Assembly: GCA_015680685.1 (NCBI GenBank)
Contig: MNCI01003297.1
Span: 532,726 to 596,725 of the forward strand
DNA length: 64,000 nt
From: Gnetum montanum
Taxonomy: Eukaryota > Streptophyta > Gnetopsida > Gnetales > Gnetaceae
Direction: 5' to 3'
The position numbers were made by a program, and so were the translations under genes. Each line of letters begins with the position of its first letter. Positions within the stretch are counted from its first letter, which is position 1. Of this stretch, positions 45,716 through 57,186 are shown in pieces. The notes below the pieces were generated by a model that saw nothing but the letters and a program-made list of their open reading frames with translations, did no database searches and was not told the origin of the DNA.

Positions 45716-46741
45716 TGATGAGAGTAGTTACTCTAATAATTAGAGTGGTAATTATTAGAGCAGTTACTATAATAATTAGAGTGGTAATTATTAGGGCGAT
45801 TACTCTAATAATTAGAGTGGTTATTATTAGGGCAGTTACTCTAATAATTAGAGTGGTTACTCTAATTATTAGAGTGGTTATTATTATAGGGGCAGTTTCT
45901 CTAAAATTAGAGCGGCAGTTTCTCTCTAAAATTAGAGGGGCAGTTTCTCTAAAATTAGAGTGGCAGTTTTTGTAATTATTAGAGTAGTTGCTCCCAAGCC
46001 TATAAATACAGTGCCCAGACACACAATAGGGAGAAGTCAAGAAGAAGAAGAAGAATTTAGAAGAAGAAGTCTAGTAGGAGTCAAGTAGGGAAACTTTCGT
46101 AGTTAAAGTATTTTCCAAGTGCCCGCAACAGGAGGTCTAAGTGTTGACGGATCTTTATTCGAGCACTGTGTACCTAAGCACACCTTGTGTACGACAATAA
46201 AGACTAGCTCTTGGATTCATCCTTGTAGCACTTGAGATTTATTTTCTTATCCATTTATTTTATTTTATTTTCTTCTACATTTATTTTATTTTATTTTATG
46301 CACTTTACATTTTTATTATTAACACACATAGTACGATCACTTTGAGCATGCGTGTAACACTTGGTAACCCAGTAACGATTAGAATTTGGTAATCCCAGTA
46401 GTGTTGCGCTTGTTTAGGATGTGTACAACAAGTGAGAACATATACTAGTGTTAGGATTAGTTTAAAGCCTAGTTAAGTTAAATTAGTCACTTAGTTATCT
46501 CTCTCTCTCCTCCTTTATTAGCAGTAGGACATAAAAACATAAAAGCTATAAAAATCATATGCCTCAAGCTTACTTAACCATACAACCGTGACAATACAAG
46601 TAAGTTTGGGAAGACAACGATTGATTAACCTTGAGTGTTCCATTAGGATGCGTAAGCACTTAGTCCTTGGAATTCGATTGGATCATGCGTGAAACACTTG
46701 TATTCGTATGGTTGAGTGTAGGGGTACCTTGCTGCTCATTA
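45716..46741 (+). repeat. 3' LTR of El-3
   Basis: 1026 bp, TGATGAG to CTCATTA, preceded by PPT GTCGTGGGGGTG. U3 (45720-45985) is a larger ACTCTAATAATTAGAGT array than in H. TATAAATA at 46001-46008. A GAAGAAGAAG run lies at 46038-46070. Confidence 0.88.
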
Positions 46742-47630
46742 ATTATAAAGAATGATTTTATTCATAACAAAATTAATAAGGCCTAGAAAATATGATTATC
46801 ATCGCAATTTTGGATGAAGAAAGTAAAAGATATTTAAAAAGTTCCTACATTTCCTAAAATTTGTATTTTTTATGATGTCTTATTCATTAAGGTCTTCCTA
46901 TCAGCACTCATCTTAAACATGTGAGAAATATTTTTTCCTTGTAGAAGTGAAGACTCATTTTCTCATGTTTTTCTAAGTGTATTGTTGCTCAGCATGCTTA
47001 GAAATAAACATATAGAATTTATAACAAATTTGAACCAAACATCAATGGATTCATTCTAGGTGATTAGCTTGCTTTGTCTACTTCATTTCTTTGCATTTAG
47101 AATTGTATGCAACTGCTTATTCTCTACTCTATTTGAAAGCTTCAGTGTGTAGTTATTTTTCCATAGTAAAAGCATAACTATGTTCTCTCTTTAGGTGTCA
47201 AATACTAGATTCTCAAAGATGGTTTTTAGTGACAACTTCAAGGAAAAAAGCTTCCATGAAAGTGGAATAATTAATTTATTTTTATTTTGAAGGCTTAAGG
47301 ATGGGAAACTTTTAGATTTTTTGCTATTTATTGTTTATCTTTGATTAATGTATTCTTTTTTCTTTAGAGAGAGTTTTCTCCTTCTCTTTATAATAAATGT
47401 TTGTATAAGAATTGAAAACCTATGAGGATGCTTTTAAATAAGGGCAAGGTCTAATCCTTTTTCTACCCCAAAAGGGAGGTTTTTAAGGATTGGTTGTAAG
47501 GTGAAAACCTAAAAAGGCATCCACAAAATTATCAAAATTCTTCTTTAGACTCTCTCTATGATGATCAGATGTACTTTAATTTTTTAAATATTATTATTCA
47601 TCATTTTAGTGCCCAACACCCCTCCCCTTC
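46742..47630 (+). pseudogene. LINE ORF2 C-terminus and 3' UTR (continuation after El-3)
   Basis: LIH-stop-GLPISTHLKHV, FSCFSKCIVAQHA and NKFEPNINGF correspond to the zf-RVT region seen in copy B (LIHQGLPIG). The 3' UTR from about 47170 matches copies A and B in reverse. An A-rich tail lies near 47676-47692. Confidence 0.7.
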
Positions 47631-47800
47631 TATTAAAAGAGATTTTTTGATTTATAATTTAGTTTTTAAGAAGGATTAAATAAAAAAAAAATCATAAACC
47701 CTAGTTTTCTAGTTTATCTATCAAAACACTCCAAAATTTTTCATCTTCTTATCGTTAAAGATTTGTTTGGGCATCTAGTGGGACCATAAAATGGGGATTC

Positions 47801-48745
47801 TGTTGACCTTTTGGTATGTCAAAACCTTGAAAAATGGAGAATTTGTAAGTGTGCTTGTGAGATCTTGTAGGACTAAGAAAGGAGTATGTTAAGACAAAGA
47901 TAAGAGCATGAGTTGACAAATTGGAGTTCAAAATTCTAATAAGGAATGCAAGGATTTGGAAGAAATCATAAGGATGTAAGACATCTCATTTTGTTGCAAG
48001 ATGTCTCTACTGAGAAGCTCTAGTCTTAGGTAAGACATCCCAAGATAGCAATAGACATCCAAAGTGAAGTTAATATGTCTCAGGTAAGATGTTCCAATTC
48101 AAGGTGAAACGTCTCACTTAACATGTCCTAATATTATGAGATGTCTCACCTGCAAGTTTAAGAAACCCAGTAAGACATCTCAAGCTCATGTAAGATAGTT
48201 TAAGAAGCTATTTGTAGCCATTGTACAAACTCCAATGGTTATATGATGTTGATAAGGTTATAAAAGAAGATTGTACCTATTTGGGAAAAGTAAGCATTGT
48301 TGATGTGATCAATCCAATTATTATATACATCTTTTGAGATATTTTTGTACCTTAATTCTCTATTATTTGTTGATTTTTTTATTAATTTTTGAGAGAAAAA
48401 ATCAAGGAATCTAAAACTTAGTTGATTTTCTTTCTTGATCTTTCTATTATCTATTTGTAAGCCTTGAGGAGTTGGATATGCTTCTTGAGGAAAGACATCC
48501 TTGAGCTTGTTAGAACCTTGAGGGATTAGGTGTGTTTTAGATAGAAAACACCCCTAGTAGAGCTCAATACTTTATAAAGATTATGGTGTTCTTGAAACCA
48601 CATTTTTTGAGAAATAAAGTCTTGAGGTATGTAAGGATTCTACCTTCTGAGTGTGAATGTACCCAAGTTGGGGAACCACGTATATCTATTGTGCAGAAAT
48701 TGGGTCTAATTTGGTGGAACTTATTCAACCCCCTTTCTAAGTTCT
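47801..48745 (+). repeat. Copia 5' LTR (limits approximate)
   Basis: Contains an array of AGACATCTC/GAGATGTCT motifs (47968-48190), a TATAAAAGAAG box near 48257, and a Sirevirus-style end. No partner LTR in the window. Confidence 0.55.
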
Positions 48746-48756
48746 TGATCTTTAAG

Positions 48757-48768
48757 TGGTATTGAAGC
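48757..48768 (+). other. Copia primer binding site
   Basis: TGGTATTGAAGC matches 9 of 12 bases of TGGTATCAGAGC, the initiator-Met tRNA complement used by Copia elements. All three differences are transitions. Confidence 0.65.
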
Positions 48769-48808
48769 TTAGTACTCTCAGATTGAGCATAAAAACTCAA
48801 AAGTAACT

Positions 48809-50235
48809 ATGGAGGAAATGTCATACACCAAGCCACTAGTGTTTGATGGAATTGACTTTGCATATTGAAAGGCTTGAATGCAAGGATTCTTTGAATCCAT
48901 GAAGTTTGAAGTATGGGAATCCATCTTAGAGGAATACACTCAACCCATTGGTAGTACAATAGGAGCTACAAAACCAAAAGGTAAGTGGACTCAAGATGAG
49001 AAAGATAAATTTATGTATGATTCAAAAGCAAAGAATTGTCTTTATTATGCTTTAAGAAAATATGAATTCAATTGAATAGTGGGATGCAAAATTGCCAAAG
49101 AAATTTGCAAGGTTTTAGAAGCTACTTATGAGGCAACATCTATAATTAAGCAATTGAAGCTTCTTGTTTTACAAAGTAAATATGATAAAATCAAAATTAA
49201 AGAAGGAGAAAGAATTAAGGATTATTTTTCTAGGGTGAATCACTTTGTAGTTGTTATTAGAGGAATAGAAAAAATATTGCCTAAGAGTGCAGTCATAATT
49301 AAGATGCTTAGAACTTTACAACCTAAATTTAGATCCAAGATTACTGATATGGAAGAAATTAGGGATTTCTCTGTCTTGAAATTTGAGGAATTACAAAGTG
49401 CACTTGTAGCATATGAGATGGATCTCATAAGTGAAGGTTCGATTAAAGAAAAGCTCGTTACTCTTAAAATATGATCAAAAGAAAAGAAGACATCAGATTG
49501 TGATGAAAATAGTGATGATGAATTAGCTCTCCTTATAAGAAGATTTAAAAAAGTTCTGGGAAGGAAAGGTAAAAACTTTAATTAATTATATAACAAAGGT
49601 AAGACAAAAGCTAAGCCACCTAGACATTCTAAACTTGATATTTCTTTAATAGAATGTCTGATATGTGGTGGAAGAAGCCATGTGGCCTTCGAATGTCCTA
49701 GTGCTAGTAGGTTACTGAAGAAAGAATCAATTCAAGAAGATAAGAAGGCTAAAAATCTCTACACCAACTAGGATGATGATTTTAGTGAAGAAGAAATTAA
49801 AGATCCATCAATGAACTCACATCTTATCTACATGGCTCTTGCACATGAAGGTTCGATAGAAGAATTTGAAGAACCTGAAGGCACACTAGAAGAAAGGTAT
49901 GGCTTATTATGTAATGAAATTATCTCCTTTTAAAACTTATGTGTCAAGATTAAAAATGTCTTAAAAGATAAAGAATTATAAGTTGCTCAACTAATTCTAA
50001 AATATTTAGATCTTGCAAAATGGAAATTAGACCTAAGAGTTGAGAATCAAAAACTAACTCTTTGTTATGAGTAAATTACCAAAGAACTTGTAGATACAAA
50101 GTTCATCAATGCAAGACTTAAAAAAGGGAAGTTGACTTTATGAGTTATGTTGGGACAAGGTAGAGACCTAAATGATAGGAGAGGACTAGAAAATCACTCA
50201 CAAAATGAGGCATCCTCAAGTACCTCATTAAAATG
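48809..50235 (+). pseudogene. Copia Gag, N-terminal part
   Basis: MEEMSYTKPLVFDGIDFAY opens a UBN2-type capsid. Then KFEVWESILEEYTQPIG, CLYYALRKYEFN, AKEICKVLEATYEATS, IKEGERIKDYFSRVNHFVV, LPKSAVIIKMLRTLQPKFRS. The CCHC knuckle is CLICGGRSHVAFEC (about 49656). An acidic/Lys-rich tail follows. Only a few stops (for example 49074 TGA-equivalent position, 49472 TGA), so it is moderately preserved. Cut at 50240 by the minus-strand element. Confidence 0.8.
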
Positions 50236-50240
50236 GAAGT

Positions 50241-51555
50241 TGTAGTATCTGAAAACATTGGTGGTTGGAACACCGAGAGGTTATTAGGTGCACAGCTTAA
50301 TCCTAAATCTGTGCGAGGGCTATGCTGGAGAAAATGGAAACGGGGTGCCCTGAATGGTCTGGTTGATCAGAAAGGGACTTATGCGGTGTCCAATAACCAT
50401 TTGCAACTAGTAATTTTAGAATTTAATGTGTGGAGGTTGGAATGAAAGAGAACGTAGCACTCACAACAGTAAAAACATATCAAAGTATGTAACCCAGACA
50501 ATAAACATAAATGAATATATGAAGATGTAACATATACGCTATAGTAAAATAGAATGAGAGTTTGGGTAAGGAGATGCATTACCCAAAAATCAGGGGATCT
50601 GATTTTTCTTTGAATGATGGATGTGCATAACTAATGTGCAGCGTTGTACAAGCATAGCTGAGCAATGGAACTATATGGTCACAACTCCTAGGATGCTGCA
50701 GACGTGGTGCAGGTAGGCACAAATAAGCTGATGCTTGCTGGACTGAGAACTGCTATGCTGGAGTGGGAGAGAGATTTCGGAGACTCCAATGTTGAGATTC
50801 ACCACTCATTAGCCTTCTACTCATTAATCTTCTTGCCCCCCATTAACTGATGGAAGCTCTGTGCTTAAAAATGATCATGTCTAAGGAATGTCAACCACTT
50901 AGGAATGCCAATGGTCAAGGAATGCCAACTTTTGGGGAATGCCAATAGTCAAGGAATGCCAACTATTGGGGAATTCCAATAGTCAAGGAATGCCAACAAT
51001 CATGGAATGCCAACTGCTGGGAAATGCCAATAGTCAAGGAATCCAACTATTGGGGAATGCCAACAGTCAAGGAATGCCAACTCTTGAAACATTGGGGTTC
51101 CAAGGGTATTTATCGGGCCAGGATTAGTCCAAAATGCAGATTAGGTGCCACGTGGTAGTGTGGTGGGTGGGACCATGCTATCTGCTATGCTCATCCCATG
51201 TTACGTGCAGGACATGGGATGCTTGCAGTGTTAAGCTGCCTATGTTGTGCTATGCTGCATAGCTTGAAAAATATGCTACGCTATGCTCGTTGCTGCGCTA
51301 TGCTGCATAGCGTGACATGGTGCTACGTTGCGCTATGGTACACAGCGTGACATGGTGCTACGTTGCACTACGCTACACAGCATGACATTTGTGCAGAAAG
51401 TGCCATCATTTTGACACTTAGAAAAATTTTGCAAATCTAGCAGTTAGAGCTAACTACACCCAACACTTGGAAAAATATGGGCAAAGTGCCGCCATTTTGA
51501 CACTTAGCCAAATTTGCAGTCGTGATGCCAAGACCCAAAATTTTGTGGTGTTTCA
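50241..51555 (-). repeat. 3' LTR of minus-strand element
   Basis: 1315 bp, paired with 57187-58584. It carries 12 units of a roughly 17-bp minisatellite (50885-51090) and a GC-richer zone of GCTACGCT/GCGCTATGC repeats (51230-51385). The TATA box is altered to TATTTATCGGG in plus orientation. Confidence 0.85.
50885..51090. repeat. Minisatellite in left LTR (12 units)
   Basis: Units of the type GGAATGCCAACTGTTGG and GGAATGCCAATAGTCAA alternate. On the element's strand the array lies just downstream of the TATA box, in the transcribed leader. Confidence 0.85.
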
Positions 51556-51570
51556 ATGGCCCCTCTTTAT
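51556..51570 (-). other. Polypurine tract of minus-strand element
   Basis: ATAAAGAGGGGCCAT on the minus strand directly abuts the 3' LTR TGAAAC. Confidence 0.7.
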
Positions 51571-53571
51571 TGAAATCTGGAGGAGTGGCCCGAGAGACAT
51601 TGACAAAGAATTACAAAACACCATAGCAAATATGTTACTAACATCACTCATTAGCACAAGATCGGATGTCATTTTTCCATGCTCAAGAGTGTTATAGAAA
51701 TAAGGTTATGCTAGGGGGAAAGGGGTATAGGCAATGCTAGAGAGATGAAATTGGAACTGTGGGAATGAAATGCAAATATTGGATCACGATGTAAGATGCA
51801 GATTCAACATGGCTGATAGTGACCATGGCATGAAGTGGTTTGCCCCTGAAACGTTAACCTCTCGTCGAAGTGCTTATTAGAGCATCAAAGTTAATCTAAG
51901 GTTGGGCCAGTTGCAAAGCTGCAACATTGTCAATTTGCTTGGGGATGTGCTTTTCCCCATTCCTTTTTTTTTTATTTTTTTTGTGAGGCGAACCTTCTTT
52001 GGGTTCGGCTTACTACTGAATGTTAGCTGCAAGTTGGCCATCGAGAAGATGAGCTTTGTTTTGATGCATCTCTTTACATCCGTAGGATAGACATTTCCTC
52101 CCAAGGATGATTCATGTTACATCCACTTAGGCTTTTACCATGCAACAGAGGCGCTCCACATGATGAATTATGTTACATCGACCATGGGTTCTATAGTTGA
52201 TGTGAAGAGAATGCCATGTGCATCATAGTGTGTATGCATCCAAGGGATGTATGATCATGAGTATGTCTGAGATGAGAGGATATTAGGATAACAGAGTGAA
52301 TGTGCATAGGTTGTAATAAGGATGAGGGAGAGGTGCACTCTTGAGTGGCTCAACTAGTCCAATCATGTACATCAGAGCAATGTGGTGACTTGCTGTTGCA
52401 ATGAGATGCATCTCTGCACGACCACCTTTGAGGCTTCATCCTGCAAACACAACTTTGAGAAGACAAGAAAACCACAAAACATGAAATGCAAGTGTAAATG
52501 TCAGATGTGAAGATGCCGCAGGTGCTAGATGCGAAGATGTTGCAAATGTGTCAAATGCTGTGCCAGTTGCAAGTGCTCAGGAAGTCAGTGAAAGTGCCAG
52601 GGTGATGATGCTATGAGTCCTCTAAAGGCTGCACTAATGGCAAGTGCTCCAAAAGATCACCAGAATGGTGGGAGGTGATGATTCTGTGAGTGCTTCCAAG
52701 GTTGCACTAATGGCAAGTGCTCCAAAAGGTCAACAACATGTCAGTTTAAAGTCCTGGCAGATTGTGAACATAGTTGAAGGTCCTGGCAGATCATGATGTG
52801 CTAGTTTATAGTCCTAGTAGACTACTGGATGCTAGTTTAATGTCATAGCAGATAGTGGATGTTGTGCCAGTTTAGCGTCATAACCCAAGGACGAGCTATT
52901 ATGCTAGTTTAACGTCATGACCCAAGGACAATTTGTGCCAGTTTATAGTCATAGTGGACTGTCTGTGCCAATTTATAGTCATAGCGGATTGGTGCTTACC
53001 TTGCTTGTGTAAGGTGCGATGTTGCATGCATGGTCATGTTGTGTGCCTGCAAGATCTTGTAAAAATCAACTAGAAAGAGAACAACATCAAGCAACACCTA
53101 TCGTAAACAAAGTTAAAATGGATGAATGAAAGGAAAGAAATGAAAAAGTGATAGTTTTAGGGCATTTTAGGTCGTAGGCTAGTTTAAGGCCTTTTCGGGC
53201 AATGTGTTTTTGTTGTTTTTCCAATGCAGTGCATAAGCTAAGTAGATGAATGTGTAAAATAAGTAGAAATGCATAAACAAAGAAAAGTAGTGTGTAAACT
53301 AGGCAAACAGGTGAAATGTAAATGCATGAACAAATGCAACCCAAGAAAAAACCAAAAATGCATGGCCAATGGAGGCAAGGGGTGAGCTAGTGCTTAATGT
53401 GTTTTTGGCCAAGAAAAAGTATTGATCACATAGTTGCTTCCTGATTAGGTATGGATTAGGGGGTGTGCAAGGCTTAGGGTCCTCTAGGAGGCTGTTGGCT
53501 TCAACCACTTGTTCGGGTGTGGTAGCCTTAGGCGCTACATTGGTTACCATAGATGTACCACCAAGAAAGTC
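51571..53571 (-). other. 3' non-coding part of minus-strand element
   Basis: No supported coding frame. 52740-52995 holds about eight copies of a motif close to GCCAGTTTAACGTCATAGC followed by GGATG or AGATGG. 52600-52740 holds an imperfect tandem pair of about 75 bp (CACTAATGGCAAGTGCTCCA in each). Confidence 0.6.
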
Positions 53572-54073
53572 CTATTTCGAAACTTGCGCTGTGTCTATGT
53601 CATGGATAGTTAAAGAGGAGGCATTATTGCTATGGATGATAACTTGGCCACCTTCGTATGGAAGATGGATTTCTTGGTGGATGGGAGAGGAGATGACCCT
53701 TAGTTGGGTTACCCAAGGCCTACCTAGAATCATGTTGAAACCAAGCGTCTCCTCTATGATAGTGAAATCTGCATTAGTGGGGAATTGCTCTTCTGCCACA
53801 AAGGCTAAGTTGATTGTACCCTTGACACAAACATGATTTGTTGAAGGATTTTAGACACGTGGTTTTGGTTGGCCTGATTTCATCCACTAGGCCTAACTTA
53901 TTGATGATGGAGTACATGACTACGTTTGTTGCTGCACCATCATCGACATGCACTTTGTGGATGGTACACTGCCCAATACATATGCTAATGGATAATGGAG
54001 CTGTAGTGACCTTCCCTTGTTTGGGATTGACTTTGACTGCATCATTGTGAAAGGCTAGAGATGTTGAACCCAA
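53572..54073 (-). pseudogene. Protease domain of minus-strand element
   Basis: GSTSLAFHNDAVKVNPKQGK, then VHVDDGAATNVVMYSIINKL gives the aspartic active site (DDG in place of D-S/T-G). LGFNMILGRPWVTQL is the conserved C-terminal strand (xxLGRPW), located in 53572-53799. A frameshift near 53800-53830 separates the halves. Confidence 0.75.
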
Positions 54074-54723
54074 TTCCTATGGTGTAGGAGGTAACATCAT
54101 TGCACGGATGGATGCTTCATTTGTAGGAATGTCCTCCTTAATAGGAATGGATGCCAAGATACGGGCCAATGCTTGGTAGTGAGCAGATGAAGTCATGACT
54201 AGGTCGTACAAGCTCAATGTTGTGTTCTTTTACTTGAGCGTTTGTTTCACCTAGGTCAGTGCAGCTACAAAGTCCTTGTCGTTAGCTATTATGTTGGCCT
54301 TGACTTCCTCCATGTGGCTTGAGACACAAATCTCTCACGTAGGGAACTTGAGCTTGGTATGCTTGGCCTGCTTGGGGGTAGGGGCCCTAGTGTTTGGTTG
54401 TTGCTTGCTAGTTGTGGCCTTTACTTTGGCCATGGGGGTTGCAAGGTGTTCATTAGTCCTCTTGCATTGCCATTTGATGGGCCTACCTGTGTTGCTAGTG
54501 GGATCGACCCTAGAGGGAGAAGAGATTGAGACATTGCCCATTATTGGGCTTCAGGTAGCTGAGGGGCCATCATGTTGTGGAACCCTTATGACAAAGTGTA
54601 GTTTAGGAGTTGTTGTAGGGGTTTTTGTGTGACTAACTCATTGTGGCACCTTGTTGACGAAAGGTTGCTTGGCGGTTGTTGTTGCTGCATCATGCCAGTT
54701 TAACATCTTAGTGGATGATTGGT

Positions 54724-56186
54724 TTAGAACTTTGACCACAAAGGGAGTTGTGGGTGCCTGAGGTGGAATTTTGATAAAAAGGAAGGCCTCTCACTTTTGG
54801 AGGCTAAGGGGACCTTTGCCTTGTTAGGAGGCACATGGATCACAAAAGGTTGTTGCACAAGTTTGGGCTTGCCACCTATGCTAATGGAATTTATGACATA
54901 GGAGGCATCGTCTGTGTTGGATTGACTTGTCGTGTCGATCACTAGTTGGCCTCGTTCTATCATTCTTTGCAGGTCATCCTACAAAGCACGACAGTTGTCT
55001 ATACTGTGACTAGCCAATTGATGGTAATGACAATATTGGTCCAATTTAAAATGTTGTGGAACTGGGGGCTCATTTGGTACTGCTAATGTTGGGTTCCTTA
55101 GTAGTTCATAGTACCTATCATGTTTTTGGCAGGTAATCACTGATACATGTTTATGTTGGATTTGCCCTACTTTTAAGAGTTGCTCTAGTAGTTCAGAGGG
55201 TTCCATTGGTAGTGGTGTATACTTTGAGCTATCCTTGCATTGAAAGTTGGGCCTTGGGGTGGCCCCTGTTGATGTAGGCGAGTTGGCAGTTTTGTCAGCT
55301 AGGGCCTTGGGATGCTTAGCTGTTGGGCCCCAGTTGGTTGCTTTTGTGCTTGCAGCCACTATTGCTACTATTGTATTTTGCTTATGAGCATGTTGGTTTC
55401 TGTAGGCCACATAAGCTGGGTTATTGCTAGCTTGCACTACTTCCTCTATGCTTTTTGCTTGGGCACAGTCTTGTCTAAGAGACTTTGGGATTAGATAATA
55501 TAATTTGGACTTAATGAAGTCATTTAGTACACCTTTGAAGATGGCCAGTAGATGTGCCTCCACTAGGGGTTCATGCATTTCACTCAATGTAGCATTCCAA
55601 CGTTGGAGGAACTTTGGCATGGGCTCTAGAGGTCCCTGCTTAACTTGCATGAGCTGGTTGAGGGTTGCTTTAGGCTTTAGGTTGTACTTGAAGTGTGCAC
55701 AAATTGGCTTATGAGATCCTCCAAAGAGGAGATTGAGGCCTTGGGTAGTGTGCAATACCAGTCTAAGGCCTTGCTAGTGAGTGACATGGGAAACACGCGC
55801 ATGATGGCGTGTGGCCAAGCTTAAAGGAGTAGGCACTCAGATCGAAATGTGACTAAGTGTGCATTGGGATCCCCTTCACCATTGTACTTGGTGAATTGTG
55901 GCAGCTGGATCCCAGTTGGGAGAGTTAGAGCTGGTACCGTAGGACTTATGGGATCATCTTGGTAGAAGTCCATCACCTTGATGGTGTCAGAGGAGGTAGC
56001 CTTAAGTTGGTTGATTTCCTTCGTCAAGCTTTGGATTATTTGAAATGCCTGATCCAAGCTTGGGGATGTGCTAGCCAGTTGCATTGGCTGGGCTTGGGTT
56101 GGTTGCATAGTATAGGGTAGAATTGTTGGTTGTAAAGTTTGCCAGTTTAACATCGTAGCAGACGGGTGTTGCCAGTTTAACTTCAT
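54724..56186 (-). pseudogene. Gag of minus-strand element, broken
   Basis: N-terminal 121 codons (55821-56186): repeats of a [S/A]TMLNWQ/KLNWQ motif, a coiled QIIQSLTKEINQLKA, and LPTGIQLPQFTKYNGEGDPN. The main part (54979-55755): LNQLMQVKQGPLEPMPKFLQ, RWNATLSEMHEPLVEAHLLA, IPKSLRQDCAQAKSIEEVVQ, and a Gypsy-type CHYHQLASHSIDNC zinc-binding motif, continuing DDLQRMIERGQLV. The lineage is nearer Tat/Retand-like Gypsy gags than Athila. A frameshift or short gap lies near 55760-55820. Confidence 0.8.
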
Positions 56187-57163
56187 ACCAGATGGTTGTT
56201 GATGTGTTGGCTAAGCGATGGGTGCAGTGATCGAAGTAGGCCACACACATGAGTGGGTTAGATAGACACTACTGATGCCAACAAGACAGGTGGAATGTAG
56301 GATGCCTAAGTTGTTTGGGGTTGGGAGGTGGTCCTTGCATGAGCATAGTGTTGGGAAAATGCATTAGTTGCTTGCGAGGAAGGTTGAATTGGCATGATCA
56401 CCATCTTAGAGAGGATGGGTGGACCAAACCGAGGAGGGGCTATACTAGGGAGTGGTCATTGGAAGACGGTGTGGAGAGGGCTCTCATGCTTGGAGTGGGC
56501 GTCTAACTCATCTTCTTCCTTCTGTGAGGCTTCCTCATAGGTTTTCCTTGTATCATGATTATTTGCATAGATAAGTTGAGACAACAACTGGTGGTAGGAC
56601 TCCATGAGTGGGATTATGTTAAATAAGGAGGGGTTTTACTCCTATTTGTTTCGATGGACTCATTTGTAGTCCTATTTTACTTCCAAATCAAGGTAATCCA
56701 TTAGTAGCCCTACTTGGATTTTGGCACAAACAAAATTGTATTGTTCGTGGCTTAATGTGGTTCGCTTTGGCTAGATTGTGGTATCAAACGTGTTAGACAT
56801 CGATGTGGAAGGTTGATTTGGATTCATATTCACAGATCGGGTTGTGAAAGTTGCTATTTGCAAAAAATGGCTAACTCTGAAAAGTATAAAAAAAATGACT
56901 AAATCTGCCAGTAGCAGGAAAATGGCTAAGTGTAAAAATGTAGAAAAAACACTAAGTATGAAAATGCAAAAAAAATGCTAAGTGTGAAAACTGCCAAAAA
57001 TGGCCAACTCTAGCGCTACACTTGCTACGCTGGAGCTTGGTACGCTATAGCTTGTCAAGCTTGCTATGCTGGAGCTTGCTATGCTCTGAGAACTTGTTAT
57101 CCTCTCTAGAACATGTAGAGTTTTGACCAAGTGCTCATCAAAAATGTAGAAAAAATGGTTCAT

Positions 57164-57181
57164 GCCCTCCTTCTAGCACCA
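57164..57181 (-). other. Candidate primer binding site of minus-strand element
   Basis: TGGTGCTAGAAGGAGGGC on the minus strand lies 5 nt inside the right LTR. It ends with the expected TGG complement of CCA. I cannot name the tRNA with certainty. Confidence 0.55.
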
Positions 57182-57186
57182 AAAAT

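Larger units (their letters stand above)
39396..46741 (+). mobile_element. El-3: H-family Athila-like element, 5' LTR truncated, pol deleted
   Basis: Only the last 311 bp of the 5' LTR remain (39396-39706, matching 46431-46741). It is followed by a near-perfect tRNA-Asp primer site, gag, protease, and a pol collapsed by two deletions. The full H-type 3' module and a 1026-bp 3' LTR come next. Left and right flanks are the two halves of one LINE. The left junction lost the 5' LTR start and probably some LINE sequence, so no target duplication can be read. Less decayed than El-2: several frames exceed 100 codons. Confidence 0.85.

Noticed and set aside
54276-54632. 118-codon open frame on the plus strand
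   Set aside because: It is antisense to the gag-protease region of the minus-strand element and shows no domain.
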